Positions 60,805 to 64,000 of a stretch of DNA of 64,000 nucleotides are shown piece after piece. Position numbers and translations under genes: made by a program. Under the pieces are notes generated by a model, which was not told the DNA's origin, did no database searches, and saw nothing but the letters and a program-made list of their open reading frames with translations. The DNA is from UBA4742 sp002403895 (GTDB taxonomy: Bacteria; Actinomycetota; Acidimicrobiia; Acidimicrobiales; Acidimicrobilacustridaceae): NCBI GenBank assembly GCA_036823295.1, contig DAISGD010000009.1, positions 1 to 64,000 on the forward strand, read 5' to 3'. Position 1 is the first letter of the stretch; each line of letters opens with the position of its first letter.

Positions 60805-62768
60805 CCGCCCTGAAGGGGGGTGCGGCGGCCCGGCGTCAGCTCAGCGACGTCGGGGCGGTGGCGCTGGCGGTGGGCGCCGGGCTGGGGGCGTGGGCGGCCT
60901 TCCCGGTTCCGGTTTGGCCGGCGCTGGCCGTGGCGATCGCCGTGTTCGTGGCCCGCCGTCCGGTGCTGCTCTTCGTGGCGGTCACCGCGCTGGCCTCGGG
61001 CCTGGCCGCGCAGGCGCTGGCCGGCGCCCACCCCGCGGCCGAGGGACCCCTGGCGGGACGGGCCGTCGTGCTCACCGACCCGGCGCCGATGGCCGGCGCG
61101 GTACGGGCCGAGGTCCGGGTCGCGGGCCACCATTTCGACCTCTGGGCCCGGGGGCCCGCCGCCGCCGCGCTCCGCAACGTGATGGCCGGACAGGAGATCG
61201 ATCTGGCGGGAACGGTCACTCCCAGAGCGGCGACGGACGACTACCAACTGCATCGCCACATCGTGGGGAGGCTGACCGCCGAGAGGCTCCAGCGGCGCGG
61301 TGGGGGCAACACGGTGGCGCAGGTGGCCAACCAGGTGCGCGCCGTGCTGGAACGGGGCGCAGAGGTGCTACCCCGTGAGCGGCGGGTGCTCTTCGCCGGC
61401 TTCGTGCTCGGCGACACCCGGGACGAGTCGGTGACCACCGAGGACGACTTCCGGGGCGCCGGGCTCGGCCATCTGCTTGTGGTGTCGGGCGAGAACGTGG
61501 CTTTTGTGTTGGCCGCGGTGGCGCCACTGGTGCGCCGGCTCGGCTCGCCGGGTCGCTGGGTTCTCACCCTCGCCGTGCTGGGGTTGTTCGCCGTGATGAC
61601 CCGGTTCGAACCGTCGGTCCTGAGAGCAACGGTGATGGCGGCCCTGGCCGTCACCGCCTGGGCTCTGGGTCGGCCGGTGACGGGGATCCGGATCCTGGCA
61701 CTTTGCGTCACCGGCCTGGTGCTCGCCGATCCACTGTTGGTCGGGGTGTTGGGCTTTCGCCTGTCGGTGGCGGCGTCGGCGGGGATCCTGGTGCTGGCCC
61801 GGCCCCTCACCGCCGCCCTGCCGCTTCCTCGATGGGTGGCGTCGATGGTGGCAGTCACCCTTGCCGCCCAGCTCGGCGTGGCACCGCTGTTGGTGATGCG
61901 CCCCGGTGGGTTGCCGGTGGCCGCGCTGCCCGCCAATGTGGCCGCCGAGCCGGCCGCGGCCGCGGTCATGGCCTGGGGCCTCACCGGCGGGCTGGTGGCC
62001 GGGCTCAGCGGCGGTCTAGTAGCCACGGTGTTGCACGTGCCCTCCACCCTCTTGCTGTGGTGGGTGGCGTCGGTGGCCCGGTGGGCGGCCCACCTGGGCC
62101 TGGGTGACCTGTCGCCCGCCGCGCTGGTGGCGGCCGCGGTGATCGGTGGCGCCGCCGTCCTGGCCCACCGGCGCCGACGCTCTTATGAGGCCGTCGTGTT
62201 GTGGCTGGCGGTGGTCGCCGTTCTGGCTGTGCCGGGCTGGCTCGAGCGCACGCCGCCGCGGCGAACGGCCCTGCCCGGGGTGGGCACGCTGTGGCGGTCC
62301 CGGCCGGGCGATGGCGCGGTGGCCGCGGTGTTGGTGTTGGAGGCGGGGGCCCGGCCGCTCGACGTACTGGGCGGACTCCGCCGAGCCGGGGTTAGCCGCC
62401 TCGACCTGGTGGTGGTACCGAGGGGAACCCGTACGGCTGAGGCTCTGATCACCACGATCGCCTCCCGGGTCCGGATCGACCGGACCTGGGTTCCGGCATC
62501 GGGCCCGACTGGCGCCGGTACCCAGTCGGCCCCGGCCGGCCGCGGGGGCGAAGTAGCCCACCCCCGCCAGGCCGATGAGGCCGAGCTGGGCGGCCTCCAC
62601 CTCGTGGTCACCGCCGATACCCCCACCCTGGAGGTCGAGATCACCGTCGACTCGGAGACGGCGACAGACGGCGGTGTAGGTTCGGCCGGTGCACCTCGCG
62701 CTCGGTCCCCACCGCTTCGACGTGACCCATCGGGCCGTCGTGATGGGCATCCTCAACCGCACGCCTGA
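60801..62768 (+). CDS. comEC: ComEC-like DNA uptake channel
   Basis: Membrane channel for incoming single-stranded DNA. The 655-residue protein has N-terminal membrane helices, an OB-like domain (about 85-165), the competence domain with LVVSGENVAFVLA (where many ComEC proteins have LLAISGLH), then multiple helices. The C-terminal part (from about 480) only faintly recalls a metallo-beta-lactamase domain (VLVLEAGARPLDVLGGL) and lacks its HxHxDH metal motif. The 3' end overlaps folP by 80 nt, and its last 25 residues are therefore low-complexity. Confidence 0.85.
   Translation: MTALKGGAAARRQLSDVGAVALAVGAGLGAWAAFPVPVWPALAVAIAVFVARRPVLLFVAVTALASGLAAQALAGAHPAAEGPLAGRAVVLTDPAPMAGAVRAEVRVAGHHFDLWARGPAAAALRNVMAGQEIDLAGTVTPRAATDDYQLHRHIVGRLTAERLQRRGGGNTVAQVANQVRAVLERGAEVLPRERRVLFAGFVLGDTRDESVTTEDDFRGAGLGHLLVVSGENVAFVLAAVAPLVRRLGSPGRWVLTLAVLGLFAVMTRFEPSVLRATVMAALAVTAWALGRPVTGIRILALCVTGLVLADPLLVGVLGFRLSVAASAGILVLARPLTAALPLPRWVASMVAVTLAAQLGVAPLLVMRPGGLPVAALPANVAAEPAAAAVMAWGLTGGLVAGLSGGLVATVLHVPSTLLLWWVASVARWAAHLGLGDLSPAALVAAAVIGGAAVLAHRRRRSYEAVVLWLAVVAVLAVPGWLERTPPRRTALPGVGTLWRSRPGDGAVAAVLVLEAGARPLDVLGGLRRAGVSRLDLVVVPRGTRTAEALITTIASRVRIDRTWVPASGPTGAGTQSAPAGRGGEVAHPRQADEAELGGLHLVVTADTPTLEVEITVDSETATDGGVGSAGAPRARSPPLRRDPSGRRDGHPQPHA
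62677..62682 (+). promoter_or_regulatory. Putative leaderless -10 box of folP inside comEC
   Basis: TAGGTT followed by 6 nt and GTG 62689, located within the comEC coding sequence. It would allow folP-holA expression independent of the competence genes. Confidence 0.4.
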
Positions 62769-63519
62769 CTCGTTCTACGACATGGGCACCTACTACGACT
62801 TCGACGCCTTCCTGGCCAAGGCCGAGCAGTTGGTGCTCGACGGCGCCGATTTCCTCGACGTAGGTGGGGTGAAGGCCGGGCCGGGGGAGGAAGTCGCCGA
62901 GGCACCGGAGCTCGACCGGGTGGTGCCGGCCATCGAGGCGCTGCGGGCCCGCTTCGACCTCCCGTTGTCGGTCGACACATGGCGGGCGAGCGTGGCTCGC
63001 GCCTGCTTCGAGGTGGGAGCGGTGGTGGGCAACGACATCAGCGGCTTCGCCGACCCAGACTACCTGTCGACCTGTGCCGAGCTCGGGGCGTCGGTGGTGG
63101 CCACCCACATCCGCCTGGCGCCCCGGGTGCCGGACCCCGACCCCGCGTACGAAGATGTCGTGGGCGACGTGTGTTCCTTCCTCGCTGATCGGGCGGCTCA
63201 GGCCGAGGCGGCCGGCATCCCCGCCGAGCGGATCATGGTCGACGCCGGGTTGGATCTGGGCAAGAGCGAGCCGCAGTCGCTCGTCCTGTTGCGCAACTCC
63301 GACAAGCTGGCCGAGTTGGGCTATCCGGTATTCCTGTCCGCCTCCAACAAGCGCTTCTTGTGGAAGCTGCTCGATGTCGAGGTGCACGAGGCGGCCGAGG
63401 GCACCATCGCCGCCCACGCTCTCGGCATCGGGCTGGGCTGTCGGGTGCTGCGGGCTCATGACGCCCGGGCCGCCCGACGGGTGGCCGACGTGCTGGCCGC
63501 GGTGCTGGCTGCGGCGTGA
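62689..63519 (+). CDS. folP: Dihydropteroate synthase family protein, FolP2 type
   Basis: A 276-residue TIM-barrel protein. It has GILNRTPDSFYD, DVGGVKAGPGEEV, LSVDTWRASVA and DAGLDLGKS. Canonical DHPS has TPDSFSDGG, a GESTRPG loop and a basic GxSRKSF motif; here these read TPDSFYDMG, GGVKAGPG and SASNKRF. The set matches mycobacterial FolP2 as I remember it, a paralogue reported to lack DHPS activity. So this may not make dihydropteroate, and a FolP1 would be expected elsewhere. GTG 62689 lies inside comEC. Confidence 0.83.
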   Translation: MHLALGPHRFDVTHRAVVMGILNRTPDSFYDMGTYYDFDAFLAKAEQLVLDGADFLDVGGVKAGPGEEVAEAPELDRVVPAIEALRARFDLPLSVDTWRASVARACFEVGAVVGNDISGFADPDYLSTCAELGASVVATHIRLAPRVPDPDPAYEDVVGDVCSFLADRAAQAEAAGIPAERIMVDAGLDLGKSEPQSLVLLRNSDKLAELGYPVFLSASNKRFLWKLLDVEVHEAAEGTIAAHALGIGLGCRVLRAHDARAARRVADVLAAVLAAA

Positions 63520-63523
63520 CGCG

Positions 63524-64000
63524 ATGACATCCCCCCCGCCCTCGGCGGCCAAGGCCTCCCCGTTGCCGTCGCCGGACCTGCCCATCCGGCTGGTGAAGGG
63601 CGACGACCCGGTGCTGGTGGCCGATGCCGTGCACGACCTGGTGGCCGCCCTGGTCAGCGACGGCGACCCGTCGCTCATGGTGGAAGAACTCGACGCCTCG
63701 GCCTATGAGGACGATCGGGGTGACTACTCCATGGGGTCGTTGGTGGACGCAGCCCAAACCCCGCCCTTCCTCACCGAGCGTCGGGTGGTGGTGGCGCGCC
63801 ACGCCTCCGTGTTCTCCACCGCCGATGCCGTCGCCCCCCTCGTGGCCTACCTGGCCGATCCGCTTTCGACGACCGCCCTGGTGGTGGTGTGGGAGAAGGG
63901 GCCCCGCTCCGGAGCTCGCACTGCGGCGGTGCCCAAGAAGTTGACCGACGCCATTACCGCGTCCGGTGGCATCGTGGTCGACACCAAGGCGGGGTCGGGG
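63524..64000 (+). CDS. holA: DNA polymerase III delta subunit (3' truncated by window end)
   Basis: Clamp-loader subunit that opens the beta clamp. Only the first 159 codons are in the window: a Pro/Ser-rich start, IRLVKGDDPVLVADAVHDLV, then MGSLVDAAQTPPFLTERRVV and LVVVWEKGPRSG, which follow the N-terminal AAA-like domain of HolA/YqeN. It has no stop codon within the window. Its position 4 nt after folP and downstream of comEA-comEC matches the common comEA-comEC-holA order with folP inserted. Confidence 0.87.
   Translation, partial: MTSPPPSAAKASPLPSPDLPIRLVKGDDPVLVADAVHDLVAALVSDGDPSLMVEELDASAYEDDRGDYSMGSLVDAAQTPPFLTERRVVVARHASVFSTADAVAPLVAYLADPLSTTALVVVWEKGPRSGARTAAVPKKLTDAITASGGIVVDTKAGSG

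Noticed and set aside
1..64000. CRISPR array, restriction-modification, toxin-antitoxin or prophage genes
   Set aside because: No regularly spaced direct repeats, methylase/nuclease motifs, small antitoxin-toxin pairs or phage structural genes were recognised.

Overview
The window is 64 kb of GC-rich (roughly two-thirds G+C by eye) chromosomal DNA from an actinobacterium, most likely class Acidimicrobiia or a close relative. It looks like a scaffold from a draft or metagenome assembly, because it holds two runs of exactly 100 N (16667-16766 and 30602-30701) and is cut at both ends inside genes (clpX on the left, holA on the right). The actinobacterial call rests on gene order (clpX-folC-ndk, then mreBCD, rne-rplU-rpmA-obgE-proB), an F420-type luciferase-like oxidoreductase, a class II DAHP synthase, a PAC2 protein, a FolP2-type dihydropteroate synthase paralogue, and many genes that appear to lack 5' leaders. 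The class-level call is inference.

Layout. (1) 1-13.8 kb: clpX, folC and ndk; the rod-shape/elongasome operon mreB-mreC-mreD-mrdA-rodA; a radical-SAM/DUF2344 pair of unknown function; rne, rplU and rpmA. (2) 13.8-20 kb: dgt, an orphan TadE/TadG-like pair, obgE and proB. (3) 20-27.7 kb, minus strand: a tightly overlapping run of a CbxX-type AAA+ ATPase, an exported binding-protein-like gene, a lipoprotein joining a binding-protein domain to a VWA domain, and a membrane coiled-coil protein, followed by murJ and pspA. (4) 27.8-34.5 kb, plus strand: a LolD/FtsX-type ABC pair with a lipoprotein, proA, and a MoxR/CoxE-like AAA-VWA pair. (5) 34.5-41 kb, minus strand: a GerMN lipoprotein, a PaaX-type regulator, the assimilatory sulfur genes sir-cysH, class II DAHP synthase and a primary-like sigma factor. 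(6) 41-47.5 kb: nadD, an LCP-like/LytR_C protein, rsfS, a DivIVA-like coiled-coil protein, tRNA-Ala(GGC) and leuS. (7) 47.5-55.7 kb: an LLM oxidoreductase, then a branched-chain-amino-acid-type ABC import locus built from fused proteins (LivH-LivM in one chain; MFS-LivF-LivG in one chain of 1015 aa; an anchored binding protein). (8) 55.7-64 kb: an exported phosphoesterase next to an IS3-family remnant, PAC2, an APH-fold kinase, a thioredoxin-TPR protein, comEA-comEC, folP and the start of holA.

How the parts fit. Regions 1, 2 and 6 are a housekeeping backbone (cell shape, ribosome maturation, proline, NAD). The familiar obgE-proB-proA-nadD-rsfS set is spread over 26 kb because two blocks of envelope/stress and sulfur/aromatic genes sit between its members. 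The most unusual items are the triple-fusion transporter protein and the AAA+/exported-VWA cluster beside pspA. A recurring TANNNT box 6-9 nt before thirteen start codons points to widespread leaderless transcription and was used to choose several starts. No CRISPR array, intact insertion sequence or prophage was seen. No gene-free stretch exceeds about 300 bases.
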